Assembly (NCBI GenBank): GCA_937927975.1
Contig: CALEZT010000284.1
Location: 1-6,931 of the forward strand
Direction of reading: 5' to 3'
DNA: 6,931 nt
DNA from: an uncultured Phycisphaerales bacterium
Lineage (GTDB): Bacteria > Planctomycetota > Phycisphaerae > Sedimentisphaerales > Anaerobacaceae
Part shown: piece after piece, positions 1-5,938 of the stretch
Position numbering within the stretch: position 1 is the first letter of the stretch
How the letters are laid out: the number at the start of each line of letters is the position of its first letter
The notes under the pieces: generated by a model
The model's database searches: none
The model's input: only the letters and a program-made list of their open reading frames with translations
What the model was told of the DNA's origin: nothing
Translations under genes and position numbers: made by a program

Positions 1-169
1 GGCGGTCCGTATCCTTGATCCGCCACTCCCACGTGTCCGCCGTGTCTTCCTTCGAGGAGACCTCAATGACTCGTGACGCAAAGTCCACGTACGCGCACGT
101 CAGATTCAGCAGTTCGCTCTTTCTCATGGCGTTGGTCAGGGCCAGGGTGATCACAATGTCCCACTCCAT
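1..169 (-). CDS. Tyrosine recombinase catalytic-domain part (downstream of the TAG; runs off the left edge)
   Basis: After TAG 175-173 and one Leu codon, the same frame resumes at ATG 169-167 and stays open to the window edge. It contains box I of the tyrosine recombinase fold, ALTNAMRKSELLNLT, where the Arg of AMRKSE is the expected first catalytic arginine. The following strand ends in VSSKEDTADTWEW and then RIKDTDR, where the beta-hairpin lysine region is expected. The HxxR box and the nucleophilic Tyr would lie outside the window. The coding quality does not decay after the stop, so the interruption is either recent or tolerated. AAAAGGA at 183-177 sits seven bases before this ATG, so translation could restart here and give a separate catalytic polypeptide. 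Otherwise it is the 3' half of a gene broken by one nonsense change. Confidence 0.6.
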   Translation of the reverse strand, partial: MEWDIVITLALTNAMRKSELLNLTCAYVDFASRVIEVSSKEDTADTWEWRIKDTDR

Positions 170-172
170 GAG

Positions 173-745
173 CTAGTCCTTTTGAACCTGGGAGGCGGCC
201 CTGAGAATCCGATCGCATTCGTCCTCCGAGTAGATGCGAATCCTCTTGCCCGGTGATTTCGGAACCTTGACGTACCTCAGCGGATTGCGGTCGAGATGCT
301 CTCGTTCCACAGCCAACTGAAACATCCGCTTCAACCCACGCAGTTTCTTCGCCACCGTCGCAGGGCTGTCGCCTCTGTCCAACCTGGTCTGGCGAAAGAG
401 TTCACCATCCTGCTGTCGGACCTTGCAGAAATCAAGATCGCCGACCACGTCGATGAAATCCTCCATGGCCGATCGATACTCGATCTGCGTGCTCAGCCTG
501 ATTTGGTTGCCGGTAGTCGCCAAACTGCGCTCCATAAATTCGCGAAGCCTCATGGAATCGGGCGCAACAACACCCGCTCTAAACTCGTGTTCCAACTGGG
601 CTCGCTGCCGCTCGGCCTTGCGACGATCTGAATGACCGAGTGACTTCTGCTTTCGGTTACCCTGCTCATCCGTATAGAGCAGATAGTATTTGAACTTCTC
701 ACCGTCCAAGGACGGTCTCTTCCAGAGCTTTACCAGCTGTTTCAT
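173..745 (-). CDS. Tyrosine recombinase (phage-type integrase), N-terminal part up to an in-frame TAG
   Basis: This 190-residue frame is the front of a phage-type integrase, the enzyme that inserts and excises a mobile element by strand exchange between attachment sites. Residues 1-60 form a basic beta-strand-rich arm-type DNA-binding domain (KFKYYLLYTDEQGNRKQKS). Residues 67-160 form the helical core-binding SAM-like domain (LREFMERSL, YRSAMEDFIDVVGDLD, ATVAKKLRGLKRMFQLAVE). The catalytic domain begins near residue 165 and stops at TAG 175-173. The same frame continues past the TAG into box I of the catalytic domain, so the stop interrupts a gene rather than ending it. The ATG start is secure: AAAGGAGGTGA lies four bases upstream and a promoter-like sequence lies before that. 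The gene is last in the block, next to an excisionase-like gene, as in many integrative elements. It may be a pseudogene, a split enzyme or a read-through product. Confidence 0.85.
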   Translation of the reverse strand: MKQLVKLWKRPSLDGEKFKYYLLYTDEQGNRKQKSLGHSDRRKAERQRAQLEHEFRAGVVAPDSMRLREFMERSLATTGNQIRLSTQIEYRSAMEDFIDVVGDLDFCKVRQQDGELFRQTRLDRGDSPATVAKKLRGLKRMFQLAVEREHLDRNPLRYVKVPKSPGKRIRIYSEDECDRILRAASQVQKD

Positions 746-748
746 GGT

Positions 749-759
749 TCACCTCCTTT
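749..759 (-). promoter_or_regulatory. Ribosome binding site of the integrase gene
   Basis: Read on the minus strand, this is AAAGGAGGTGA, close to a full complement of the 16S rRNA 3' end, followed by ACC and then ATG 745-743. It fixes the integrase start and is among the strongest sites in the window. Confidence 0.85.
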
Positions 760-771
760 CGGATGCTGGCT

Positions 772-793
772 CGGCTCGGATTAACCCGAGCCG
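772..793 (-). promoter_or_regulatory. Inverted repeat over the predicted integrase transcription start (possible operator)
   Basis: Two perfect 8-base arms, CGGCTCGG (772-779) and CCGAGCCG (786-793), are separated by six bases. The repeat starts two bases after the predicted -10 and covers the expected start of transcription, a usual place for a repressor operator. The excisionase-like protein encoded just upstream is a candidate binder, which is inference. There is no T tract on either side, so a rho-independent terminator is unlikely. A 5' UTR hairpin or part of a recombination site are alternatives. Confidence 0.45.
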
Positions 794-794
794 C

Positions 795-823
795 ATTATA
801 GCGCAGAGTGAGGGTGGGCGCAA
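795..823 (-). promoter_or_regulatory. Predicted sigma70-type promoter of the integrase gene
   Basis: The minus strand carries TTGCGC (823-818), a 17-base spacer, then a perfect TATAAT (800-795). Transcription would start near 788 and read into the integrase gene at 745. The -35 matches the consensus only in TTG plus one further position, so the call rests mainly on the -10 and the spacing. It would let the recombinase be expressed separately from the upstream operon. Confidence 0.55.
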
Positions 824-828
824 GAGGA

Positions 829-1155
829 TTATTTGCCCCTGGTGGTTCTCTCGCGGATCCACTTCCTGATCGCCTCAAGTGGATAAAGGGGCTTTCCGCA
901 TATGTGGATCCGGGGCAGCCCGTGCATGCGTTTGAGATTCTCGACGACGTTATGGGCGTCTTTCGCCTGACTGACCTCCGAAACCCGCAGAAAACGGATG
1001 AGCTCCTCCTCGGTCAGCAACTCCGGACAGGGAACGAAACCACCATTGCCGTCGGGCAACACCGCCGGCGCTGCCAGACCGCCCAACCGTTCCGGTTGCT
1101 CAGGCGACGCTTGATACTCGTCAGCCTGTGGACTGTTCTTTCTTCGACCGTCCAT
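829..1155 (-). CDS. Excisionase-like helix-turn-helix DNA-binding protein
   Basis: This 108-residue protein has a low-complexity polar first third (residues 1-45), then a compact domain shaped like the MerR/excisionase-type winged helix: LLTEEELIRFLRVSE, a second helix (NVVENLKRMHG), and a wing with the typical ending LPRIHICGKPLYPLEAIRKWI. In this fold the protein binds DNA repeats, often near an attachment site or promoter, and either steers excision or represses the integrase. It lies immediately upstream of the integrase gene with an 83-base gap holding the integrase promoter and an inverted repeat, which fits such a role. The ATG at 1155 is the only sensible start, because an in-frame TGA lies a short way upstream. 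Its ribosome binding site (AAGGACG) is modest. It ends in TAA. The exact role, excisionase or transcriptional regulator, cannot be told from sequence. Confidence 0.7.
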   Translation of the reverse strand: MDGRRKNSPQADEYQASPEQPERLGGLAAPAVLPDGNGGFVPCPELLTEEELIRFLRVSEVSQAKDAHNVVENLKRMHGLPRIHICGKPLYPLEAIRKWIRERTTRGK

Positions 1156-1289
1156 GTGACTTCGTCCTTGCGGGCCATGCCCCCGCTGATTCGCTCAGGT
1201 GCCCCTTCTCCATAACGGTCTTGTCCTACGAGAATGGTTGTCTGATCCGCCCAGGATTCCCTCCCACCGGCAACGATCCAGAAATGCCC

Positions 1290-2366
1290 TCAACCTGTCG
1301 GACACTGCTGTGGTTCAGCCAGGGCGCAGCCACCCTTTGCGCAGAAACGCCGCAATACCGAGTCACACTGTAGCGGAGAAGGATGGCGGCAGCCAAACGC
1401 GGCCGCTTCGTCGATGTCCTTCGGATCACGAATCGGATTGCCGCTGTCAATAGACATGAGCCGAACAACGATGTCCAGGTAGTGCATGTTGAGATAGGCA
1501 AAGTAGCAGGCCAGTTTCACGTAGGTTGCGTGCCTTGTACCGTCAGGGAGTACAGTCGATGTCAGCGCTTGAACACAGGGGGCCATTTCAGGACGTGCCT
1601 GGGTGGTCACGTAATTGCATTGTGGACAGAACCGATACTTCTGCGTAAACCATTCGATTTCACGCCGGTACCAGCGCCGTGCGCGTTTGTCAGGACCTAG
1701 ATGACCGTCGAAGTCCCCGGTACGAGGCGACGCGGCCATGGCCAGGATATCCGCGGGAGACAGATCCAACAGTTCCTCTGAGGTAAAACGCACTTTGTGA
1801 AGTCCAGCTTTGCCCGGGCGAGAATTCGGCAGTGGCCAGAGATGGTCTTCGGAGTAGATCGTGCGGTCGATGGTGTACTCTTTTCGATCGGTCATGCACA
1901 TCGCCAGTTCGGTATAGAGGGGGAAGATCCGTGGCGAGTAGAAGGCGTCGAAGACTCGGAAGGGTACGACCAGATCGAATCCATTCTTGCCATCGAAGTA
2001 GAGATGCAGACAGTCCGGGTGGCAATCCATCATACTCAGTACTTTCTCGCGGAGTCTGAGGATTCCCTTCCTGGCTGCATCTACCCCGTGTCGGGAGCGA
2101 ACGTGGAAGTAGAGAGGGGCCACGTACCGCGCTCGACGGTGCGGTGCAGCATACGCACAAATAGAGTGAAATACTCCCCGGCCACTGAATTGCTCGGACC
2201 ACTCGCCACACGCTCTCTCGTCGCCGAGTTGGATGAAGTTGCCGTATACGTACTCACCCTCTGGCTGGCACGCAACCAGTTGCACCCACAAGTAGTTGTC
2301 TTTCTCCTTCGTGCGAGCCAATTCCCTGCAAGCCTGCTTTTTTCGATCCCGTCCAAAGCTCATCAT
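1290..2366 (-). CDS. AEP primase-like protein with degenerate catalytic motifs and C-terminal cysteine clusters
   Basis: The 358-residue protein has the layout of the small archaeo-eukaryotic primase (PriS/TOTE-like) family. LYFDGKNGFDLVVP (residues 122-135) matches the usual YFSGxxGFHxxxP, and YTIDRTIY (164-171) followed by LPNSRPGKAGLHKV (179-192) matches the usual motif III and PNS region. Key residues differ. The motif I DxD is replaced by HVR in LYFHVR (85-90), and the GFH histidine is an Asp (131). Only motif III Asp167 remains. This suggests a non-catalytic paralogue. Cysteines 247, 250 and 264 form part of a zinc-ribbon-like stretch. Cys326, 334, 342 and 347 (AFGCRHPS...QC...FC...GC) resemble the cysteine set at the end of primase large subunits, which often holds Fe-S or zinc. 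The start overlaps the previous gene's TGA (ATGA). A second ATG directly follows and is better spaced from GGAG. The family call is fairly firm; inactivity is inference. Confidence 0.7.
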   Translation of the reverse strand: MMSFGRDRKKQACRELARTKEKDNYLWVQLVACQPEGEYVYGNFIQLGDERACGEWSEQFSGRGVFHSICAYAAPHRRARYVAPLYFHVRSRHGVDAARKGILRLREKVLSMMDCHPDCLHLYFDGKNGFDLVVPFRVFDAFYSPRIFPLYTELAMCMTDRKEYTIDRTIYSEDHLWPLPNSRPGKAGLHKVRFTSEELLDLSPADILAMAASPRTGDFDGHLGPDKRARRWYRREIEWFTQKYRFCPQCNYVTTQARPEMAPCVQALTSTVLPDGTRHATYVKLACYFAYLNMHYLDIVVRLMSIDSGNPIRDPKDIDEAAAFGCRHPSPLQCDSVLRRFCAKGGCALAEPQQCPTG

Positions 2367-2866
2367 CCATCTCCCTTCTTCATCATCTCCCCGTTCTTCC
2401 AGACCATGACATGCTTCTCCCCGCCGGAATCGTACGACTTCGTTTCTCTCCGGCGGTGGTCGCCTTCCCGCACGCCCCGTTCGGTGCTGGTCCTACAGTT
2501 TTTCGCTGGCTCCAGAAGACGCCACGGTTCCCTGCCATGGAGCACCCTGCCAACGGCAAGTAGGAATAGCATCAGAAGGATCGTCCCTGCCAGAGCCGCA
2601 TACGGCAGCAGAACGACATCGAGTACACCGCCTGCCCCTTTCGGTTCTCCTGCGGGGGCAATCACCGCCCCGGAGGATCCCAAGAACCTGACTAGCCCGA
2701 TGATCGAAAGCAAGGCCACGCAGAACGCGACGACCCAATCGGCGGCATCGCCGAAACTGAATCTCTTTCTGATGGTCGTGTGAACGACCACAAGCAGAAT
2801 GATGAACATGACGACCAAGACCGCCGCCAGACATCCGTGTGACACAGAACCAACGCACGTTCCCAT
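2363..2866 (-). CDS. Three-helix membrane protein B (paralogue of the next gene upstream)
   Basis: I do not recognise a named family. The 167-residue protein has three predicted membrane segments, about residues 11-29, 45-63 and 82-105. A roughly 60-residue polar tail follows, rich in Arg, Lys and Glu, ending KNGEMMKKGDG. It lines up without gaps through the first two helices with the 141-residue protein encoded at 3394-2969: FG at 38-39, VVA at 45-47 and Cys49 are at identical positions in both. LLPYAALAGTILLM (86-99) matches LFPYAVLALVVLLM there. I chose ATG 2866 because AGGGG lies about nine bases upstream; a longer frame from a TTG at 2914 lacks such a site. Its TGA overlaps the ATG of the degenerate primase gene, implying coupled translation. 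Role unknown. Confidence 0.75.
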   Translation of the reverse strand: MGTCVGSVSHGCLAAVLVVMFIILLVVVHTTIRKRFSFGDAADWVVAFCVALLSIIGLVRFLGSSGAVIAPAGEPKGAGGVLDVVLLPYAALAGTILLMLFLLAVGRVLHGREPWRLLEPAKNCRTSTERGVREGDHRRRETKSYDSGGEKHVMVWKNGEMMKKGDG

Positions 2867-2968
2867 CGCAACACCCCTTTCTCTTCGTCGACTATTCCTT
2901 ACCCGACCGAACAATCCCGGGATCGCACCGCGTCCGCTGAGGGATGTTCTCGTCGCCCATTCCTCAGT

Positions 2969-3394
2969 TCAACGAACTGGCGGTCCATCTTGAGGCCCCT
3001 TGTAGAGTCGTGTCTTGGCGACCGACGCATCTCCTCCGTTGGCAGTCCCCACGTCGCTGCGGTGCACGGGTGAGAACATTCTCTTCAATACGATAACGAC
3101 AGACATCAGAAGCACGACGAGAGCCAGCACCGCGTATGGAAAGAGCCAAAGGCTCAGCCACGCCTTCGCGTCCTCGCTCAGACCGGTCTCATTGGCCGCC
3201 GATGGAACAAACAGCCAGTATAGGCTGACCATGCACAAGAATGTGGTGCATAGCGCCACTACGACATTGGTGTTCTTGCCAAACATGGAGGCCCGCCCCA
3301 GAGCCATGAGGATCATCATGAAGAGGATCACAAAAATGGGTATGCCACATACCGCATACATCGACACCCCTACTGTAGAAATGAGCACGTTCAT
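2969..3394 (-). CDS. Three-helix membrane protein A (paralogue of membrane protein B)
   Basis: This 141-residue protein of no named family has three hydrophobic segments, about residues 9-31, 43-64 and 79-104, with a short polar loop (SAANETGLSEDAK) between helices two and three. A soluble tail of about 37 residues ends the protein. It shares FG (38-39), VVA (45-47), Cys49 and the L-[FL]-P-Y-A-x-L-A-x(3)-LLM signature of helix three with the downstream protein at 2866-2363, so the two look like a diverged tandem duplication. No catalytic motif is visible. Possible roles, all inferred, are a membrane anchor, a holin-like pore or a signalling subunit. Its ATG overlaps the TGA of the radical SAM gene and is preceded by AGGAGAC, so the two are probably translated together. 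Confidence 0.75.
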   Translation of the reverse strand: MNVLISTVGVSMYAVCGIPIFVILFMMILMALGRASMFGKNTNVVVALCTTFLCMVSLYWLFVPSAANETGLSEDAKAWLSLWLFPYAVLALVVLLMSVVIVLKRMFSPVHRSDVGTANGGDASVAKTRLYKGPQDGPPVR

Positions 3395-4368
3395 GTTGTC
3401 TGTCTCCTAACTTCGGTTGTATTCTTGCCCAGCCACACTACGCCGGCATCATCTTCTCTGACCTTCGCCAGATCCTCGGACGTGAGGCCGTTGGGATACA
3501 GCAGGAACCGCAGCTTGTTGATATCGTGGAATTTCCGCACGCTGCACTGGAGATGCCGGATCAGATCGACTGCGTATCGGGACCAGGGGACCCTGTTTCG
3601 TATCGCGCCGATAGCCTGGGCCTGTTGGTGATAACCATGCTCGGCCAGGGCATTCTGCGTGAGGATCAGTCCGCGTCCCCTGGGATTCACGGCTTCTGCG
3701 AAGATCTCCTCGGCGCCGCATTCACATGCCAAGCGGACGAGTTCATCGATCTGCTCTGAGCTGTCGGCTATTCCCGGGAGGATCGGGCAGAACATGCCGT
3801 AAGTCCGCAGGCCCCGGGCACGTGCCTCGCGAAGTGCAGCCCTCCGGTCCTGGATCGGGGACGCATAGGGCTCAATCGCCTTCAGTATCTCTTCCTGGTC
3901 CGGCGTTCCGGTGATACTCAATCCGACCAAGACCCGGTCTCTATATCGTTCGATCAGGTCGAAGTCGTTTGCGACCGCCGCATTCTTCGTTAGAGTCCGA
4001 ACGGTCCAGCCAGGTTCTGAGAGGGTGGCCGCGAGACAGCGACGACCCAGACCGAGCGCCTGGGCTTCAGGAGCCCATGCATCCGTGATAGTGCACAGTT
4101 GAATCACCCCCCGCTTGCGTATGCCTTTTGCATCGTGCTTCACCCGATCAACGACAGCCGGGTCTACGATAGCGTAACCCTGGGAAAAGGCACTCTTACC
4201 GATACACTTGAATGCCCTGTGCATTCGCACAAGAGCCGGCGTACTGCAGTATGTGCACTGATGACCGCACCGTATTCCCACGTTGACGGCGTACTGTGCC
4301 AGTCCTTTCTTCTCGAACTCCTTTGTTCGTGTGATGCCGCACGTCAAAGAACAATCATAGACTTCCAT
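3391..4368 (-). CDS. Radical SAM protein, SplB/DNA-photolyase-like (COG1533-type)
   Basis: This 325-residue enzyme carries the canonical radical SAM cluster motif CX3CX2C at Cys34, Cys38 and Cys41 (IRCGHQCTYCSTPALVRMH), where a [4Fe-4S] cluster cleaves S-adenosylmethionine to a radical. The rest follows the layout of the spore-photoproduct-lyase-like group: VRTLTKNAAV, then VLVGLSITGTPDQEEILKAI ending near EPYASPIQDR, then GLRTYGMFCPILPGIAD. An extra cysteine pair, DCSLTCG, lies at the N-terminus (Cys6, Cys10) and could hold a second metal site or be structural. ATG 4368 was chosen because GGAGAG lies six bases upstream; longer in-frame starts would overlap the primase gene. The gene follows the primase-domain gene by 28 bases and overlaps the next membrane protein gene, suggesting work on nucleic acid in the same pathway. 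The substrate is unknown; true photoproduct lyase activity is not shown. Confidence 0.85.
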   Translation of the reverse strand: MEVYDCSLTCGITRTKEFEKKGLAQYAVNVGIRCGHQCTYCSTPALVRMHRAFKCIGKSAFSQGYAIVDPAVVDRVKHDAKGIRKRGVIQLCTITDAWAPEAQALGLGRRCLAATLSEPGWTVRTLTKNAAVANDFDLIERYRDRVLVGLSITGTPDQEEILKAIEPYASPIQDRRAALREARARGLRTYGMFCPILPGIADSSEQIDELVRLACECGAEEIFAEAVNPRGRGLILTQNALAEHGYHQQAQAIGAIRNRVPWSRYAVDLIRHLQCSVRKFHDINKLRFLLYPNGLTSEDLAKVREDDAGVVWLGKNTTEVRRQTT

Positions 4369-4396
4369 AGCACACTCTCCATTCGCGTCTTTGCCC

Positions 4397-4744
4397 TTAT
4401 GCTGGTTGTTGGTTGTCGTTAATACTGGGACGGTCCTGGTTGTCGCAGAGTGATCCATTGCCATTCGGGACTTCCTGTCGCTTCGTCGATTCATTCGGCT
4501 CCTCAGACTGCAATCGCAGGAATCTGTACGCCTCCGTGAGCACAAGAGCGGCCTTGGGCAGATCTTCAGGACTCAGTGATGTCGTGCTCTTCCACTCCCC
4601 GTCCTGCTGGTAGATCTTTGTAAGCTGAATGGAGTAAATGGGCACCACGGCCCTGTCGATGACGGTGTGATTGAGCCATATGGCGGCTTTAACACATCCG
4701 TAACGGAACACCTTGATGGGCTTGTTGTTGGTTGTCTGCTGCAT
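4397..4744 (-). CDS. C-terminal domain of the primase gene, probably also made alone from an internal start
   Basis: These 115 residues share the primase frame but look like a separate small protein. The core contains IKVFRYGCVKAAIWLNHT, then PIYSIQLTKIYQQDGEWKST, then EDLPKAALVLTEAYRFLRL, and a polar Asn/Gln/Ser-rich tail follows. From memory it resembles small beta-rich conserved hypothetical proteins that occur as stand-alone genes near mobile elements, with a pattern of short strands then one long helix. A role as a single-stranded nucleic-acid-binding partner is only a guess. A strong AGGAGG site eight bases before ATG 4744-4742 argues that this protein is initiated independently, with the fusion arising because no stop codon separates the two. 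One gene could therefore give both a 513-residue fusion and a 115-residue protein. The domain boundary near residue 390 is approximate. Confidence 0.5.
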   Translation of the reverse strand: MQQTTNNKPIKVFRYGCVKAAIWLNHTVIDRAVVPIYSIQLTKIYQQDGEWKSTTSLSPEDLPKAALVLTEAYRFLRLQSEEPNESTKRQEVPNGNGSLCDNQDRPSINDNQQPA

Positions 4745-5938
4745 TGAAGTATCCTCCTGAATGAGATGAGTAATAGGGTCTGCGGCCATGTACATCGGCG
4801 CCCTGGCCGGACAGCTCCCGATGCGGGAACACCGGAAGACTCCTCGGCCCGACGTCGCCATCGCCGGGCTCATGATCGTTCTGCAACTGTTCGGCTTGTA
4901 TCCCTCCCGCAATATGCGTTCGATCACCCGTTGGGTATCCGCGTAATCATATCGCCCGCCATCCAATGCCGAGATCGCGTGGATCAGCTCAATCCCACCT
5001 TCGAGGTGGGCAAGATTGCTGATCAAGGCGAACCACGCCGGCTCGCTCAGATCCAGTGGATACCGGCGGCACCACTGGATGAACTCGCACTCTTCAATCT
5101 TGGCCAGATTGCATTTCAGGCCCAACGGGACCGGCCGCGCGGTTCGAGCGGCCTCTTGGACTTCGGTATTGACGAGCATCTGGTGTAAAGCGAATGATCT
5201 TCCGAGAGGTGGCTCCGTCACAAAACAGGCCCGGCGGTGTGGCCGATCCGGCAGCGGCTCCCCCTTGCGGTTCAACGTACCCATCACCCGCATGATGTGG
5301 CTCAAGCTGTAGACTGGGTCGATCCGAACTCCGGGGAATCGACTTGCGGCACTGTCTGCCAGCCGCTGGCAGAAGCTTCTGAACTTCGGAGCGACCTCTT
5401 CGTCGCTCACAGATATTGGAACTATTGGGGCCAGGACGTAGTGCCCGTTTCCACTGCAGCAGATTGCGGAGCTCAGGGCCAGCCCCTCCTGACGGGTCAA
5501 CCATTGCGCAACACGAAGGGTCTCCTTGAGCTCCTCTTCGGATGCCGGGTGACCTTGCTGCCGCTGTGGTGAAGACACGTCGATGTCCAAGAACACGGTC
5601 GTGATGTATTCGATATGGCTATCCCTCGCGCAATTGCCGTCCGGACCGCCACGGGCAGGGACCCAGCAATTTGGTGCCTGGTCAAGCCGATCCACAAGAC
5701 GTGCTTGGACTCCCACGTAGACTGCGCTGGCTCTGCCCTCCATCTGCCGGCAGAGTTCAAGAACGGCGGCCACGCTGGCGGCGTACGCAACCCAGTGGCG
5801 TCCATCAACAACGGCACGAAGCTCCGTCACGCCGAGTCCATCATGTCCGAGCAACACCATGTGTGCCCGGATCTGGTATTCGGACTCGGCATCCACCACG
5901 ATGCCTTGGACAACATCCTTTGGCGCCATGTTGTTCAT
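4397..5938 (-). CDS. AEP primase/primase-polymerase with PriCT-like region, fused to a small C-terminal domain
   Basis: The 513-residue product looks like a catalytically complete archaeo-eukaryotic primase of the type found in plasmids, phages and integrative elements. Motif I is VFLDIDVS (Asp118, Asp120), motif II CSGNGHYVLAP (His166), and motif III RIDPVYS (Asp207) with IMRVMGTLNRKGE after it. These residues bind metal and nucleotide for primer or DNA synthesis. Residues 276-352 (KCNLAKIEECEFIQWC, then PAWFALISNLAHLEGG, then PNSCRTI) resemble a PriCT-type helical domain, followed by further cysteines at 370 and 376 (FRC, GSC). Residues 399-513 are a distinct domain with an internal start (see next entry). 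I chose ATG 5938, which overlaps the preceding TGA as ATGA; the same frame stays open to 6328 but there merely shadows the membrane protein and zinc-ribbon genes. It most likely primes replication of the element. Confidence 0.8.
   Translation of the reverse strand: MNNMAPKDVVQGIVVDAESEYQIRAHMVLLGHDGLGVTELRAVVDGRHWVAYAASVAAVLELCRQMEGRASAVYVGVQARLVDRLDQAPNCWVPARGGPDGNCARDSHIEYITTVFLDIDVSSPQRQQGHPASEEELKETLRVAQWLTRQEGLALSSAICCSGNGHYVLAPIVPISVSDEEVAPKFRSFCQRLADSAASRFPGVRIDPVYSLSHIMRVMGTLNRKGEPLPDRPHRRACFVTEPPLGRSFALHQMLVNTEVQEAARTARPVPLGLKCNLAKIEECEFIQWCRRYPLDLSEPAWFALISNLAHLEGGIELIHAISALDGGRYDYADTQRVIERILREGYKPNSCRTIMSPAMATSGRGVFRCSRIGSCPARAPMYMAADPITHLIQEDTSMQQTTNNKPIKVFRYGCVKAAIWLNHTVIDRAVVPIYSIQLTKIYQQDGEWKSTTSLSPEDLPKAALVLTEAYRFLRLQSEEPNESTKRQEVPNGNGSLCDNQDRPSINDNQQPA
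4405..4417. repeat. 13-base direct repeat, copy 1 (near the end of the primase gene)
   Basis: GTTGTTGGTTGTC on the plus strand; an identical copy lies at 4724-4736. The two bracket the small C-terminal domain of the primase gene and fall in different reading frames, so shared amino acids do not explain the match. The sequence is low in complexity (GTT-rich), so chance is quite possible. Confidence 0.35.
4724..4736. repeat. 13-base direct repeat, copy 2 (just after the internal start)
   Basis: Identical to 4405-4417. It lies in the first codons of the domain that starts at 4744. The pair could be the trace of insertion of the small domain gene, or coincidence. Confidence 0.35.
4753..4758 (-). 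promoter_or_regulatory. Internal ribosome binding site inside the primase gene
   Basis: AGGAGG on the minus strand, eight bases before ATG 4744-4742, lying within codons for QEDTS. Such a perfect site within a coding frame at a domain boundary is unlikely to be chance, though Gln-Glu-Asp codons can make it. It supports a second, short product from the 3' end of the primase gene. Confidence 0.6.

Noticed and set aside
1121..1213. A 30-codon frame (ATG at 1213) upstream of the excisionase-like gene on the minus strand
   Set aside because: Short, overlaps the next gene in another frame, and has no strong ribosome binding site or recognisable sequence.
1156..1289. 134-base gap between the degenerate primase and the excisionase-like gene, checked for a promoter or terminator
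   Set aside because: No -35/-10 pair with proper spacing and no stem followed by T residues could be found.
1797..2783. A 328-codon open frame on the plus strand
   Set aside because: It lies antisense to the degenerate primase and membrane protein B, has no ribosome binding site and no domain-like sequence; it is a shadow of their codon bias.
2914..2923. Palindrome ATCCCGGGAT in the 102-base gap between the two membrane protein genes
   Set aside because: A single 10-base palindrome with no promoter elements placed around it; likely chance.
2965..2979. Perfect inverted repeat CAGTTC-AAC-GAACTG at the end of the membrane protein A gene
   Set aside because: It is short, AT/GC mixed and has no T tract, and the operon continues beyond it, so I do not call a terminator.
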